Part shown: piece by piece, positions 11,201-23,600 of the stretch
How the letters are laid out: each line of letters begins with the position of its first letter
How positions within the stretch are numbered: the stretch's first letter is position 1
Assembly: GCA_030267965.1 (NCBI GenBank)
Contig: BRYA01000266.1
Span: 1 to 64,000, forward strand
Origin: Triparma columacea
Lineage: Eukaryota; Sar; Bolidophyceae; Parmales; Triparmaceae
Reading direction: 5' to 3'
DNA: 64,000 nucleotides
Program-made: the position numbers and the translations under genes
Notes under the pieces: generated by a model
What the model saw: only the letters and a program-made list of their open reading frames with translations
The model's database searches: none
Told to the model about the DNA's origin: nothing

Positions 11201-12717
11201 ACGTCCGGTGGAAGAAATACGAGAGGAAGTGCGCCATCCTTCTTCAGTCCCACTTCAAGGGCTGGATCGACAGGGAGATTATGCGCAGGAGGAGGAACAA
11301 GTACTACGAGATCAACGTGGTGATTCCGTCCATCCTCAGAATCCAGTCCAACTACAGGGGCTACACAGAGAGGAAGAGGCTTGCGATATTGAAGCTAGAG
11401 TGGTTCAACGCCAACAGGATCCAAATGGCTTGGCGGACGTTCATGGCAATGAGGTGAGATGATATAGACAAGCTGTCGCCGATCAATTCGTCGCTCGCCC
11501 ATTCTTTCTTATTAACACCCCAATCCTTCCCGTGATTTGTTGCGCCCCTCGCTTCGCTTCCCTCCCTTCCCAGGCTTGCGAGGGAACTCTTCAGGAAGCA
11601 CCTTGAGAAAATGCAGGGTATAAGCATCACCAAGATACAGAGTATGTTCCGCGGCTTTTGGTGGAGGAGATTTGCGTACCAGAAGAAGGCGGCTGAAGCT
11701 GCCAGGAGGCTGTACGCTTGCAGGATAATTATGAGAGGCTGGATCAGATACAGGGACGGGAGGAGGTACAGGGCAGTTAAGGAAAGCTGGGAGGTCGAGC
11801 AGAGCGCGGAGACCCTCATGGACCTTGACGAGGAGAGGGCAGAAATTCTGGAGGACCTCGCAGACATTGAGATTGACATTTACCAGCGTGAGAAGAGCCT
11901 CAGGAAGACCAACCGGCGCATCAAGGAGATCATACACTTCAACGAGCAGGTTGCGCTTAGGATCCCCAAGGTTGACTGGGAGATTGACAATCCAGGCCCC
12001 AAGGATATCACCCAGGGGTGGTACGACGCCTTCAAGGACGAGTATGAGAGGCTTCACAACCAGAGCGCCTTAGCCAGGGAGGAGATGAGGCTATGCAAGT
12101 GCGTAGCCAGGGACCTGCAGATCGAGCTGGATACGCTCTGGCTCGAGAGGGAGGACGTTCAGATCGATCTGGACGCCATCGGGCAGCAGGAGCAGCAGGA
12201 GTTTGAGCTCATCAGAAGGATGCAGCTCGCGAGGGCAGATAGGAAGAAACAAGAGGAGTGGCAGAAGAGGGTGAGGGTCGAGAAAAACAAGTGGAAGGTC
12301 GACGACGTCAGGAAGACGGTCATCAGGCAGACCAGGCACGACCTGGACGAGATTGCGGAGAAGCTCAAGAGCCAAAGGAACAAGGACTTCGTGTCGACCG
12401 TCAGCTTCTGGAAGAAGCATGACTACAAGAAGGTCGAAAAGGACGCCCTAAAGAGGGAGGTCAGGGAGAGGAGGAAGGTCCATCAGGAGCAAGTCGAGAA
12501 GCTCGGTATCAAGAACGAGGCCATCAGGCACACCTTTGACGCAGTCATTAGCGGTACCTTGGACATACTGAAAGGGGGGACCCTCGACATGAGGCAGGAC
12601 AAGAACAACCTCAGGGAAGATCCCACCAATATGTGCCGTTTCTGCGGAAGGGTATATTGCGAGTGTGACTTGGAGAAGCCCCCTGAAGGATACGTGCCCA
12701 CAAAATATCACAAGTAG
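8298..12717 (+). CDS. PDZ-like, multi-IQ-motif protein
   Basis: Five exons (8298-8798, 8899-9916, 10023-10342, 10435-11453, 11574-12717) give about 1,333 residues. Residues 30-115 resemble a PDZ domain (LGVTF near the start, then GRDVLHPGLLLTAVNG). A charged middle region follows. From about residue 640 to 1000 there are roughly 13 IQ motifs of the form IQxxxRGxxxRxxx, for example IQACYRGVLGRRR and IQNIARGYFARCRF, separated by about 25-50 residues. The rest is coiled coil, ending in a Cys/His-containing tail (CRFCGRVYCEC). IQ motifs bind calmodulin or centrin, so this is probably a Ca2+-responsive scaffold of the flagellum or cytoskeleton (inference). It is not a myosin: there is no motor domain. 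Confidence 0.85.
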
Positions 12718-12854
12718 AGGAAGCAAGGAGTGAGTTGAGTAGATCAAATTTGTTGTATGTAAAAAATGAGTAGATTAAGAGAGCGCACGCTTTACGGCGC
12801 ATTTACGCCTGGTAACACTGGTGATGTCAAAACCTCCAAAACCTTGTCAAAATC

Positions 12855-14991
12855 ATGGTCCTGGCCCTTCGATGTCTAATTTTTCTTCCTCTGCTGGTAT
12901 CGAGCTTTCATTTTTCTGTGCCGCGTAGATCGCGGTCAGCTTTACTCAGCCAGCCCAACCCTTGGGAAGATCTCGATAAATTCATTGAAACAAGTGAGTT
13001 GGATCCTCGGCAAGTTGGGGTTTTGATGAAAAATATGCCTTATCTTTCATTTTATAGGCCATGTGTTAGTAAATCTTGCATCTCACATCTCTCCCGTACT
13101 TTACCATCCCTAATATTACACTCATAGAGAAAGGAGGACCTGGAAATGCTGAAGAGCTGAGGAAGCTGGCGATTGAGAAGTTGGAGGAGGCAGAGGAGGA
13201 CATCAAGAGGGAGAGGAAGGAACTCAAAGAGGCCATAGAGGATGAGGTAAGTTTGTCATGTTGCTGCACTTGCTTGATGGGGAAAGGAAACAAAGAAATA
13301 TCGACGGAAACCCAGGAGGCAACATCTCACCAAACTCAACCTCCACAGAGACGCAAGGCGGACTCCGCGCGCGAGGACCGCACGATGTCAATGAGCCTTG
13401 ATCTTGACGACAGGATCGATTCACTTATAGGTGGCTTCATGGACGAGGTTGGTGGCGGTACTACTTCCACTGGAGGTGAGCACGGGCAAAAATAGGCGAA
13501 GGCACGCATGATTGTATTGCCACGACGAGGTTGCGAGCGCCTGAAGGCGTTATACCAAGTACCTTAACTCCCTCGCTTTAACTCGCTCCCCTTTACGCTA
13601 CCACCCTAACCCATCAACGCAACCCTTACTGCATTTTTGCTCTCTCAGGCTCTCAGGCCAAGGGTGAAGAAGGTACCGCAACCAACGCTGACGGGGTCGA
13701 AGTCGACGTGCCTCGGCTTCCGACTTCCATCATGTACATCCCCATCGACGATTCGGTGCCGCAGCCTTACCCTTCATCAGGTTCTCAAGCGTCGTCCCCC
13801 AACCCCACCACAGTTGTCATTGGTACCTCCTCAAAGACGCTCAACCCAAAGGCCGCCAAGGCATTCCTCAAAGCAAAGAAGGATAACTTCAATCTGAAGA
13901 CTATCGAGAAGGTGAGGACAGGTGTTGGCGATAGAAATCAAAAACCTAAGCGCTAAACCACCTCCTCACCCCCCCCCGCGCGCCGCCACCGCCCCACCCC
14001 AGGTCATTGTACTAAGTAATCTCGGCACTGAGAGGACAGGAAAGTTCCCTTGGAACCTACAGAACGGTCTAGGCGGCTCGCTCACCAAGAATGGCGAGGG
14101 CGAGCAGGTTCTTGTTGAGGTGAGAAAAAAAACTTAATAAGCAGAGAGCCAGCCCGCACGCGATTATACACACTGACCGCGACCCCTTGGGTCTCACCTG
14201 CTTTTATTCCCCCCCCGCAGCACTTTAGGAAGGCCTGCAAGGGAAACGTGCCTCCTGTTGGGACGTTCATTATCAAAACTGGGGAGGGGGATGTCGACGA
14301 CGAGGCAAAGAGCGGGGGGGTCCTGGGGGGGGAGGCGGAGGACGGGGCGAGTCTACTGTTGGGAGACGCGGGGAAGGGGGGGTGCGATGGGAAAACTTTG
14401 GGAATGATCGTAGAGAATATCGCAGAGGAGAGGGAAGGAGATTTGGGGAACGTTACCATGAGCGTGTTTGGTTGGAACGCAGAGGGGGGCGAGGAGGCGG
14501 AGGTTAAGATGCTCCTTGAGAAACTTGAGGGTCCGGAGGTTTCGAGGATTGTCATTGACGTGAAGGATGGGGGGGAGGCTGAGAGGAGGGCTCTCATACT
14601 TCTCTCGGATGTCGTCGCGGGGATGCAGAGGGGGGGGAAGACTGTGACCAAGGTGGAACTGGATGATAGGGTAGGGGATAGGCAAGTTGGGGTTAAGTTC
14701 AAGGAGAGCGGAGCTGGTTGGGCCGACAAGAAAGGGGGGGGAGACAAGGACGACTGGGGGGAGAAGAAGGAGGAGGAGCCCGCCGTCGTTGGAGGGAGGG
14801 GCTTGAGGCAGGGTGGCGTGCTCTGTAAGGTCGACGGATCGTCGTACTTGAAGAAGCTGATCGTCTCGTTCTCGAGGTACAACTACCCCAAGCCGTGGGA
14901 GAAGAAGGACGTACCGGTCAAGCTCATGACGGAGGAAGCCGTCATCAGGGAGCTACGCCGGGCAGTTGAAGAGGTTGGAAAGATTCATTAA
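12855..14991 (+). CDS. Plastid-targeted protein, possibly Rossmann-like
   Basis: Six exons (12855-12993, 13128-13246, 13349-13475, 13649-13911, 14003-14119, 14221-14991) give 511 residues. The N-terminus (MVLALRCLIFLPLLVSSFHF) is a signal peptide followed by Ser-Phe and basic/Ser residues, the usual bipartite plastid leader of red-lineage secondary algae. The middle contains VIVLSNLGTERTGKFPW, which recalls atypical short-chain dehydrogenase/NAD(P)-binding proteins, but no clear GxxGxxG was found. The last exon is glycine- and glutamate-rich, with long G runs in the DNA. The function is not recognised. Confidence 0.75.
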
Positions 14992-15116
14992 GGATCGGTG
15001 GGGCAGTGGGGGAGGGGTTTCATAGCTCGGATTCGTTTTCATACAAAGCAGCTTGCTTCATTATCATTGTCGATTGTCCCCGTCGCTGCCGCCCCACACT
15101 CGCAGCCTTCATGCTC

Positions 15117-16314
15117 TCACCAGCCCAACCCAATAAAGGAAATAACCACAGCCGCGATTGTCAATTTACCTTCGTGCCACGCCCCCCCTCTTGCCCCCCC
15201 GGTAGGGCTATCGTCGTCGTCAGAGCTGTCGTCGTCGTCCTCATTGTGGTAGTCAATAAGGTCATTGAAAGTTCCTTCAGGAAAGCAGATCCAGCTGTTC
15301 ACAGTTCCCACAAACGATTGCCCCTCGACATCGAGGAGGGGTCCCATCTTCGGGAGCGACGAATTGTAGGGTTGCAGGCAGGAGGATTGCGACACTCTGA
15401 CAGTGGGGTTTGACCCTACGGTCTCGTTGTAGTAGCTGAAAATATCAGAGGCCCCGTGGGTCCCGTTGTTCTCCCAGAAGACGGTCGCCGCCAGGTTGAT
15501 CGACGTGGACGCTCCTATGGCCACGATTGCGCCTCCCTTGAAGTGCTGCCCCCACGCCATGTTCTGGAAGAAGGTGCACATGGTTATGTCAACGGTGGCA
15601 CCTCTGTCCACGCCAAGACCGCCACCGGAAACGGCCCAACCGTCAGATATGATGATGCCCTCGAGCGCAGCCCTATAGCTGATTCCATTATTGGAAGCAG
15701 CTCCAGAGACGACAAAGACTGCGGGTAGACGAAGTGGTTTTTGGGTTGGAGACTTTTTGTCAGAAAACGTAACACTTGACAATACGAAGCAAAAACTACT
15801 CACCCCTTCGGACTCCGCCTGCGGAAATAACACACCCCCAGCTGTTCCTGTCGATAGATATGTCCGGGTTCCTACATTTCAGCACGACCGGGTTTGGCTC
15901 CTTGATGTAGATGAGTGAAAAGTTGTTCTCATAGCACCTTCCTGAACCAGATTCGTCGCCCTCTCCGCTGTCGTCGTCGTCCTCGCCTTCTGCGTCGCAG
16001 TTGTAGAGGCCTGCGTATAGGCTGACCGTCCCGTCGTGTAGGGGTGTGAGCCCGTGGTACGATAGTGTGTCGAAAAGGTCCTGCATCGTCCACACAGTTG
16101 CGTTGGAGGCTTGGAGGATACGGCGAGACGAGGGGTTGGAGAGAGGGGGGGCGGCGAAGGATAGCATGACCTCCTCGTGCTCCTCGGATGGGGTGAGCGA
16201 ACGGAAAGATGGAGAACGGGGAGGAGAAGAAGGGGAGGAGGAGGAGAAGGACAAGACGTCGAGCACTGCAACTGTGATAAGTATGATGGGGAAGACGCTT
16301 CTAAGGTTGATCAT
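15117..16314 (-). CDS. Secreted/membrane beta-helix-like protein
   Basis: Two exons (16314-15804, 15718-15117) give 370 residues. The chosen ATG begins a hydrophobic signal peptide (MINLRSVFPIILITVAVL); an in-frame start further upstream has no such leader. The second exon carries patterns typical of right-handed parallel beta-helix or polymorphic-membrane-protein repeats: Gly/Asn-rich turns such as SNNGISYRAALEGIIISDG and GGAIVAIGAS. An acidic D/S stretch and a C-terminal hydrophobic segment follow. A GTGAG overlaps the stop codon (GGCTGGTGAGAG), so one more short exon is conceivable. It is probably a cell-surface or extracellular protein; the substrate is unknown. Confidence 0.7.
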
Positions 16315-16633
16315 GGCGAAAGTTCTGGGGGTATGGATGGAAAAGGTGGGAGAGTGGGTTAGCTGTTCGTGGGATGAGGTGGTGTTGAGGGATTTTATGG
16401 CTCGCATCAAATCAGAGATCAACCCGTGGATGTTGGGTGTCAGTTGAGGTTGATTATGTGCGTGTTTGAGAGTATCACTGTTTGAGACGGTGATTTTATG
16501 GATACATGATGCACTTGTATTGAAGAGCTCGTCGTTCCGTCGCTGTCATCAATTACCTCTTCAAATGTCGGAAAAAGAGAGAGAAAAAAAAGATTTCAGG
16601 GTCACAGTTTCTGGACTTTATTACATCCCCTCC
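16315..16633. other. Intergenic between two minus-strand genes
   Basis: About 320 nt upstream of the beta-helix gene and downstream of the PRP4 kinase stop. It should hold the beta-helix promoter and kinase 3' UTR. No further coding or RNA feature is seen. Confidence 0.4.
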
Positions 16634-18897
16634 CTACCCCTTGGTCTGGTCAATATTTTTCTTGCTGTACCCCGTCTCCCCCTTGATCCATTTGTCAGTC
16701 ATAAGTTCCTCAGCCTTCCCCCTCTTCGCCTCATCAAGAGTAAGGCATTTCTCCAGGAAAGTTCCCAGTCCCTTCGCTTCCTCTCTCTCCCCCTTCCCCG
16801 CAGCCTTAACAATGTCGTCCCTGATGGGCTTAGAGCACGGGACGTTGGGGATTATCCTGACCTTCCTAGCGCCGTTTACCTTGTCGGTGTACCATTCCCT
16901 GAAGCTACCGTCGTGCTCAAAGTGGCACTTCTAAGGAACGAGAGGGGGGAGCGGGCGGGAGGAGCGAGAGTGGGGGGGGGGTGGGGGGGGGGGTGTTAGC
17001 TCATTAATAACCTGCGCTTTAACCCCCCCGTTGTTAAAAATAGATTTGCCATACTTGGTCTCTCCTAGTTTCGTCCCCCGTCCCCTTCCTCCCTCCCCCT
17101 CCCATCTCTCTCTCTCTCTCTCACCTCCTCCGGTAGTCCCATCCCGTCAGTGTACGCCCTCCTATGTTTCCCGGCAGTTTTCCTCCCAATCATCCCCCTC
17201 CCTCTCATGAATCTCATCAACATATCATTATTATCCCTCCCCCCAAAGCAGACCTTCCCCGTGCTCAGCTCATACACAGTGCAACCAAGGCTCCAAAGGT
17301 CTACCCCCCTATTCCACTGCAGGCCTAGTATAATCTCAGGCGCCCTATAAAACCTGCTTACAAGATAAGGGGTAGGCACGCAGTCCTCCCCCCCCTCGTA
17401 TCCCGCGCTACCTAGGTCCGCGATCTTCGCTGTCTTTAGGTCGTCGCTAACCAAAATATTGTCCGGCTTAAGGTCTGCGTGGACGACACCGTGGTTACCC
17501 ATATGTGCCAGCCCGGCTAAGAGCTGCCTGCTGTACCCCAGTACCGCAGGCATTGAAAGACCACGACCTAACCCGTACTTATGTAGTACCTCACGTAGGT
17601 TGCTCCCGCTAAGTTCCATGACGAGGTAAACATGGTTCCTCCAGTTCCCGTCGTCCTTAAGTCCCACGATGAACCTGCTGCCTTTCCCTGACCCTAGTTT
17701 CTTGAGTATCTCAACCTCCTTCATCGCTGCTTTTGCCATGGTTTCGTTGCTGCGGATAACCTTCACCGCGCACTTACCGTGCTCGCCCATATCGTCCCCG
17801 CAGAGTAGAACACTGCTGAATACCCCACCACCTAATGACCTTGTTACGGTGTACCTACCCGCGATTGATGATCCTATTACAGCCTTATAGTATCCCTCCT
17901 CATCATCGTAGTTATCAGCAAGTGCATCAGCCTCACCGTGGTTAATTGAGGCGGCGGGGGCGGAGGAAGGCTTTAAGGAAGAAGTGGGATCGGGGGGGGA
18001 GTCTGAGAACATATCAAACTCATCATCAGAAACACCACCGTCTAGGATAGAGGTGGAGGATAGTATGGTGACGTCCGTAGTAGGGTTGGTTACGAAACCT
18101 TTGTCTTCTGCAGTTGATTTTAGTGGTGGTGGTGGTGCTGGTGCTGCTGCTGGTGCTGGTGGTGGTGGTGGTTGTGCTGCTGCTGCTGCTGCTGTAGGTT
18201 CAACCTTTTTCTCGACCTCCATACTCGTGTTCTCCCCCCCCTTTCCCTTCATGGCCCTCTCCCTCCTCTTCTTCCTTCTTCTCTCCCTCTCCATCTCTTC
18301 GTTGTCTTGTTCTTCCCCCCCTCCCCCACCATCATCCTCCTCCTCACCTCCCCCCCACTGGAGGTGCATGAGAGCCTCCATCTCCTCCTTTTCCTTCTCC
18401 TTCTCCTTCTCCTGGAGCTTGTGTAGGGCGGCTTGGTCAAACTCTGTGGTCTCACCCATCTTGGGAGGTTGACTGTCTTCCTCTTTTGTCTTGTGTGTGA
18501 GAATCTTTTCTCCTCTTCTGTTTCTCTTTTTGTTGTTGTTTGTGTTGTTGTGGGGGCTGTTGTTGTTGTTGTAGTTGTTGTTGTTGTTGTTGTTGTTTGT
18601 GTACCTGTTGTTGTCGTTCCTGTTGTTATATTGTTGTTGTTGATATCCACCACTTTGTCTATCATTTCCTCTGTGTCCTCCATTTCCTCCGTTTGGTCCA
18701 TATCCTCCGTATCCTCCTTGTTGTCTTCTATTATCGTAATGATGAGAGTTTGTGTTATTTTGTGAGTTATTTTGTGAGTGATTTTGTCTCCCTCGGTGAT
18801 CATTCCTTTCATTATCTCTAAAATCTCCTCCTATTCTCCTATCTCTATTGTAGGATTGATTAAAGTCTTCTAGACTGTTGTTAAATCCTCGTGACAT
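16634..18897 (-). CDS. PRPF4B: PRP4-type (PRPF4B) CMGC protein kinase
   Basis: Two exons (18897-17125, 16930-16634) give 689 residues. PRP4 kinases phosphorylate spliceosomal proteins during assembly of the U4/U6.U5 tri-snRNP complex. The N-terminal 150 residues are Asn/Gly/Arg-rich, followed by acidic and Pro/Ala stretches. The kinase domain begins near residue 345 with a glycine loop (SLGGGVFSSVLL) and the lysine in CAVKVIRS. It then has HADLKPDNILV near 474 and the family signature TPYLVSRFYRAPEIILG near 505. The second exon supplies the last lobe (CHFEHDGSFREW onward). The magnesium motif reads DLG (IADLGSA) where PRP4 normally has DFG. The two exons join in phase 0 across 194 nt holding a C/T-rich tract. 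Confidence 0.9.
18528..18645. repeat. TTG/CAA triplet-rich tract
   Basis: Imperfect GTT/TTG repeats on the plus strand encode poly-asparagine with Tyr interruptions in the kinase N-terminus. It is a length-variable microsatellite inside a coding exon. Confidence 0.85.
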
Positions 18898-19190
18898 GAT
18901 GATGTGTGATGATGTATGATTCAATATGAATTAGGACTGTAATTTAGGGAGAAATGGGAGAAATTGGGGGTCAGAAATGGGGTCTATCGCAATCAGGCCG
19001 AAAGCCGAAAGATGAAAGTGAAACAAATCCAAACAAAAGGAGAAAACGAAGGACACCAAATCAACGTATATATCTCCAAATAAAGTAGTTTAATCAAATT
19101 CCACATAAACGAGAATACAATCTCAATCAAGCAATATAGAGAGATTTTCCCCTCATATTTCCAAACTCCTCGGTTCAAAATCAGAATAAA

Positions 19191-20219
19191 ATGTACAATA
19201 AAAGATACACAACGACAATAACACGATTAATCATCGTTATTGTAGCAATATATACACAACAAGTTACATCAACATCAACTACATCAACCAAATCACCCAT
19301 TAAATCACCCAACAAGTTGCCCATTCTCCACTCTCACATCTCTTCACACATCACCTCGCATTCAAAACCAAATGAACTTCTATCAATCCGCGGTGGCGGC
19401 ATCTCCTCCTCCACCCCTACCTCTTCCAAGGCCTCCTCCAAGTCCCCCTCCAAGTCCTCCCTTCTCCCCATCTCCCTCCCCCTTTTCCTAACCCTCCTAT
19501 CAACCAGCCTCCTCCTCACGTTCCGTTTCCACCCCACCCTCCCTTCCCCAACCCTCCCTACCCTCCCCCCCCTCCGTCCTCTCCTAAACTCCTTCATCCT
19601 CCCCCTAACAAGCCACCCCCAAGGTCCCCTAATATACCTCCTAGCTTTCACCCTCTACTCCTCCCTCGGTCTCTCCACAACCCCAGTAGAGACAGTCTGC
19701 GGGTACGCCTTCGGCTTCAAGAAGGCCGCCGTCCTTAACGTACTCGGGAAGAACCTAGGAAGCACACTCTGCTACCTACTCTTCAAGGAATACCACAGAA
19801 GGTCCTCCTCCTCCGCACCCCCCACACCCCGGCGCTCCTCCCCCCCACCCCAACCCACTGGTCTGGTAAAAAGCGTTTCAAAGTACGTGTCAATCCCAGC
19901 GTTAACATCCCTTTGTATAACCTCCCCATTCCTGGCTGCTCTTTTAGTAAGAGTATCACCAGTACCAGAGCTCGGGAAAAACTACCTCCTCGGCAGGATG
20001 CCCGTATCTCGATTTAAGGTTGGAGCTGCGATATTTACACATGGTGGGGCTTATAGTTTACTATGGGCGTATGCGGGAAGCGGAGGGGGAGGGAAGGGAA
20101 TGGGAGGGGAGGGGGGAGGAGGGGGAGGGAAGGTTAAAGCGGTTGTTGTGGGGATGGGGACGGCGGGGGTTTTGGGACCGGTTTTTGCGATTAGGAAATA
20201 CGCACCACCGGAAAGATAA
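19191..20219 (+). CDS. VTT/SNARE-associated (DedA/TVP38-type) membrane protein
   Basis: A single exon of 342 residues. The N-terminus is hydrophobic (residues 12-22), followed by Thr/Ser-rich sequence and an RGGG motif often seen near processing sites of ochrophyte leaders. Hydrophobic helices follow. The core reads TTPVETVCGYAFGFKKA, then GKNLGSTLCYLLFKEY and RVSPVPELGKNYLLG, matching the VTT domain pattern (entry helix, GxxxG-type helix, Arg-x-x-Pro re-entrant loop). VTT proteins such as TMEM41B and VMP1 are lipid scramblases. A Gly-rich low-complexity loop lies near the C-terminus. The promoter region (about 290 nt) is shared with the divergent PRP4 kinase. Confidence 0.8.
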   Translation: MYNKRYTTTITRLIIVIVAIYTQQVTSTSTTSTKSPIKSPNKLPILHSHISSHITSHSKPNELLSIRGGGISSSTPTSSKASSKSPSKSSLLPISLPLFLTLLSTSLLLTFRFHPTLPSPTLPTLPPLRPLLNSFILPLTSHPQGPLIYLLAFTLYSSLGLSTTPVETVCGYAFGFKKAAVLNVLGKNLGSTLCYLLFKEYHRRSSSSAPPTPRRSSPPPQPTGLVKSVSKYVSIPALTSLCITSPFLAALLVRVSPVPELGKNYLLGRMPVSRFKVGAAIFTHGGAYSLLWAYAGSGGGGKGMGGEGGGGGGKVKAVVVGMGTAGVLGPVFAIRKYAPPER

Positions 20220-20695
20220 GGGAAAGGTTACAGGATGGAAAGGATGGAAGGGGTATTACGGATGACATTTTTGAGAAAAAATATAGAGAGATTTTAAGGT
20301 GCCGCGGAATTCACACCGGGCCGAAATTTCTTTACGCTGTTGTATACGCATAACTTCAAGGGGGGGAAGAGAGGTTTGACGCATTCATTTTCCAACCTCC
20401 TTCGGACACCACCTTTGACTTCGACTCATCCTTTTCTTTCCTATTGATAATTATCTTCATCTCTCAGATTCAAAGTGTACCCTCCCTCCTCCGTACTTTA
20501 AGCGGCCTTCACTCATCTCAAGGGCCATCATCCTGGCTATAATCGGTCTGTGAAAGCCAATTCAGACCAATCCTCCGACACCAATACTCTTCCTTCTGCT
20601 AATTTCTCCCCTCCTGATCGTTGGCCGTCCTCAAATTGCTCTCTCCCTTTCTTACTTCAATACCCTTACCCTATTATCTCCGTAATCAAATAAGC
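20220..20695. other. Intergenic, no gene seen
   Basis: This stretch separates the VTT gene from the SUV3 gene, both on the plus strand. It is pyrimidine-rich towards the SUV3 start. An in-frame ATG at 20621 precedes the chosen SUV3 start, so part of it may be coding or 5' UTR. Confidence 0.4.
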
Positions 20696-23600
20696 ATGGC
20701 GTTCAGAATAACCCAAAACCTCCTCCAAAAACAGTCTACAAAACGAACCTCAAACCTCCTCTCAATCCTAACCTCCTTCACCCCTCGTACCGTACCTAAT
20801 TCCTCGTCTCACCCCCTCCCCGGTTCCCCGAAGTTTGACTCGAGCTCGAGGAAACTTTTCTCACCGTACCTATCTACGCACTTGACGGCTGTGGTTATTG
20901 GGGAGGATGATGAGGATAAATTCACACCCAAGAGGGAGTGGCATGATTACACTGCAGGGAGAATCATGCCGGGGAAATGGGGGGGGATTGATGAGGACGT
21001 TAAAACGAAGGTGAGAAGTGGGCCTGGGAGAACAACTACAAAGGAGGAACACCATGGACTAACATGACGACGTGAATGTCTCTTGGTTGCTTTTCTTCAC
21101 TTTCGCCTCCCCCCACTCCCACCTTGACCTTCTTAGTTGAGGAGTATATGTTTAGAGGGTGACGACGGTGTTGAGGTAATGTCTGAGAAGCAGGTTGAGT
21201 TGACGCTCAAGACTTGGATGGACGAGATAGAAATGGGGGCGGACGGACTCAAGGAGGAACTCCCGGAGTGGTTAGATGACACGGAGGCCGTGAAAGAGGT
21301 GAGAAGGAAAGGAGCGGGGGGGGGAGGCAGCAAGCGCAAAACATCCCGTCTGGGAAGGGATACTTTTTTAGCCATCGGTTGTAGCGCTGTTACGGTTAGG
21401 AGATGACTTTAAAACACAATATGACTTACTCAAAAGGCGTAAACAATTAACGACCTCGCCCACTTACTCCTGACTTAGTTCATGAAGAATGTTAGGGCCT
21501 GCATAATCAGGGAGCAGTTTGAGGACTCTGATTTGCTAGAATACCAGTCCGCCTTGAAGGCCTGGGAGTTCGACAGGGCGGCGCTCGAGGGGGCTATGAA
21601 GTGGGCGGACGAGGCCGAAAGATGGCAGTGGGACATGAACGAGAAAAGGAAGGAGTGGATGAGGAGGGAGGAGGAGAGGGGGAGGTTGGGGTACAAGATC
21701 AAGGGATTCGTCAAGAGCATTTTCGGGGGGGACAAAGAGAAGGAGGACGATAGGTGAGGATTGATAGAAGAGAAAGCGAAAAATCGGCCCCCGGAAGGAT
21801 TGACGTGAGCTAACCCCCCCCCCCTTCAATTCGCAGCGACATAGATGAGGACATGGACTTTGTCAAGAACGCCGTAAGCAACCCGGAAAACGATGAGATG
21901 GGCAACTGGAGGTACCCCTGGCCCCAAGAACTAATTAGAAAGCAGCCGAAGACGTACAACTATATCAAGAAGATAAGCGCCCTCCCCAAAAGAGAGACCC
22001 TCAACGCCATCTACAGGAAGGTCACCAAGGCGGAGATGACAGGGGAGGATGGGGCGAAGGAAATGAGACACAAATATGTGACCACCCTCATGGGAAGTGT
22101 AAGAATGGGTAGGGGAAGATCGAAGCGAAACGATGTAAATCTAAACAAACTTGAACCACTAACGCACAATCCCCTTTCCACGACTCGCTTCTTGCCGACC
22201 TCAGATGGGGAGTAGGAAGCCAAAAGAACCCAAGATGGATGATAATGGTAAATTGGGAGGAGAGAAGGGAGGGGAGTGGGAGAGCAAAGGCTCCGACATC
22301 AAGAAGTTCCTCGGCCGCTCCCTCCCCTCTTGGGTGAAGCACATTGCGAGCTCCTCTCACTACTCCCACCTCAAGGCTGTCCACTCCATCCGCGCAGTGT
22401 CCGACCTCACGACCCCTTCCACGTGGTACCCTTACTCTCGCCTCACCCAGAGGACAGTCTACTACCACGGGGGTCCCACGAACTCCGGGAAGACATACCA
22501 GGCCCTGCAGCGCCTTCGGAAGGCCGACAAGGGCCTGTACCTCGGGCCCCTTAGGCTCCTGGCGCTCGAAGTCTACGAGGACCTTACCTCGGCGGGCGTC
22601 TACACGAACCTCCTAACCGGTCAGGAGCGACGGGAGGTCCCGTTCTGCACGCACGTCTCCGCGACAGTGGAGATGTGCCCGATCAACGAGGAGTACGACG
22701 TGGTGGTACTGGACGAAATACAGATGATCGGAGACACGGATAGGGGACACGCGTGGGCGAAGGCGCTACTGGGAGTCAGGTCGAAGGAGGTTCATGTATG
22801 CGGGGGGACAGAGGCGAGGGAGGTCGTGGAGGTGAGAATGATTGGGAGGGAGGAGCAGGTTTTGCTGTAGAAACCAAGGCGCGGACGACGAACCAGACTC
22901 GACGTCAACTAACACCGAGCTTCTTGGGACTCGCTTTTGCTCGTTGCAGGACATATGTAGGGAAACTGGTGACAATTTCGTCAATGTTGAGTACGAGAGG
23001 TTCAACGAGTTGAAGGTGCTCGACGAGCCACTGAACGCCGCCGAGGACTACAAGTCCAACATCCGCCCCGGGGACTGTGTGGTGGCCTTCAGCCGCAACG
23101 ATATCTTCGCTATCAGGAAGGAGATCGAGGCCAACACCCCCTACAAGTGCTGCGTCGTTTATGGGAACCTGCCTCCGGAGACAAGGGCACAACAGGCGAA
23201 GCTATTTAACGACCCCGACAGCGGATATGACATCCTCGTTGCGTCTGACGCGATCGGGATGGGGTTGAACCTAAACATAAGGAGGGTAATCTTCCACACC
23301 ATTTACAAGTCCAACGGGCATGAGTTCGTTCGGCTGGACCACAGCAGCTTCAAGCAGATCGGGGGGAGGGCGGGGAGGAGGAACAGCCAGTGGAAGTTCG
23401 GCGAGGTCACGTGCAGGAAGAAGGAGGACATGAAGCACATGAAGTCTTACCTGTCGAAGGAGATACCAATGATGAAGCAGGCTGGCCTTCTTCCCAGTGT
23501 CGAGCACATTGAGGAATTCGCTGAGGTAAGTGGCGAGCGATGCGAGCCGTGGATGGTTCTTGGGGCCAAATCAGAGCGAACGTGCGACAGTTATTGGGCT

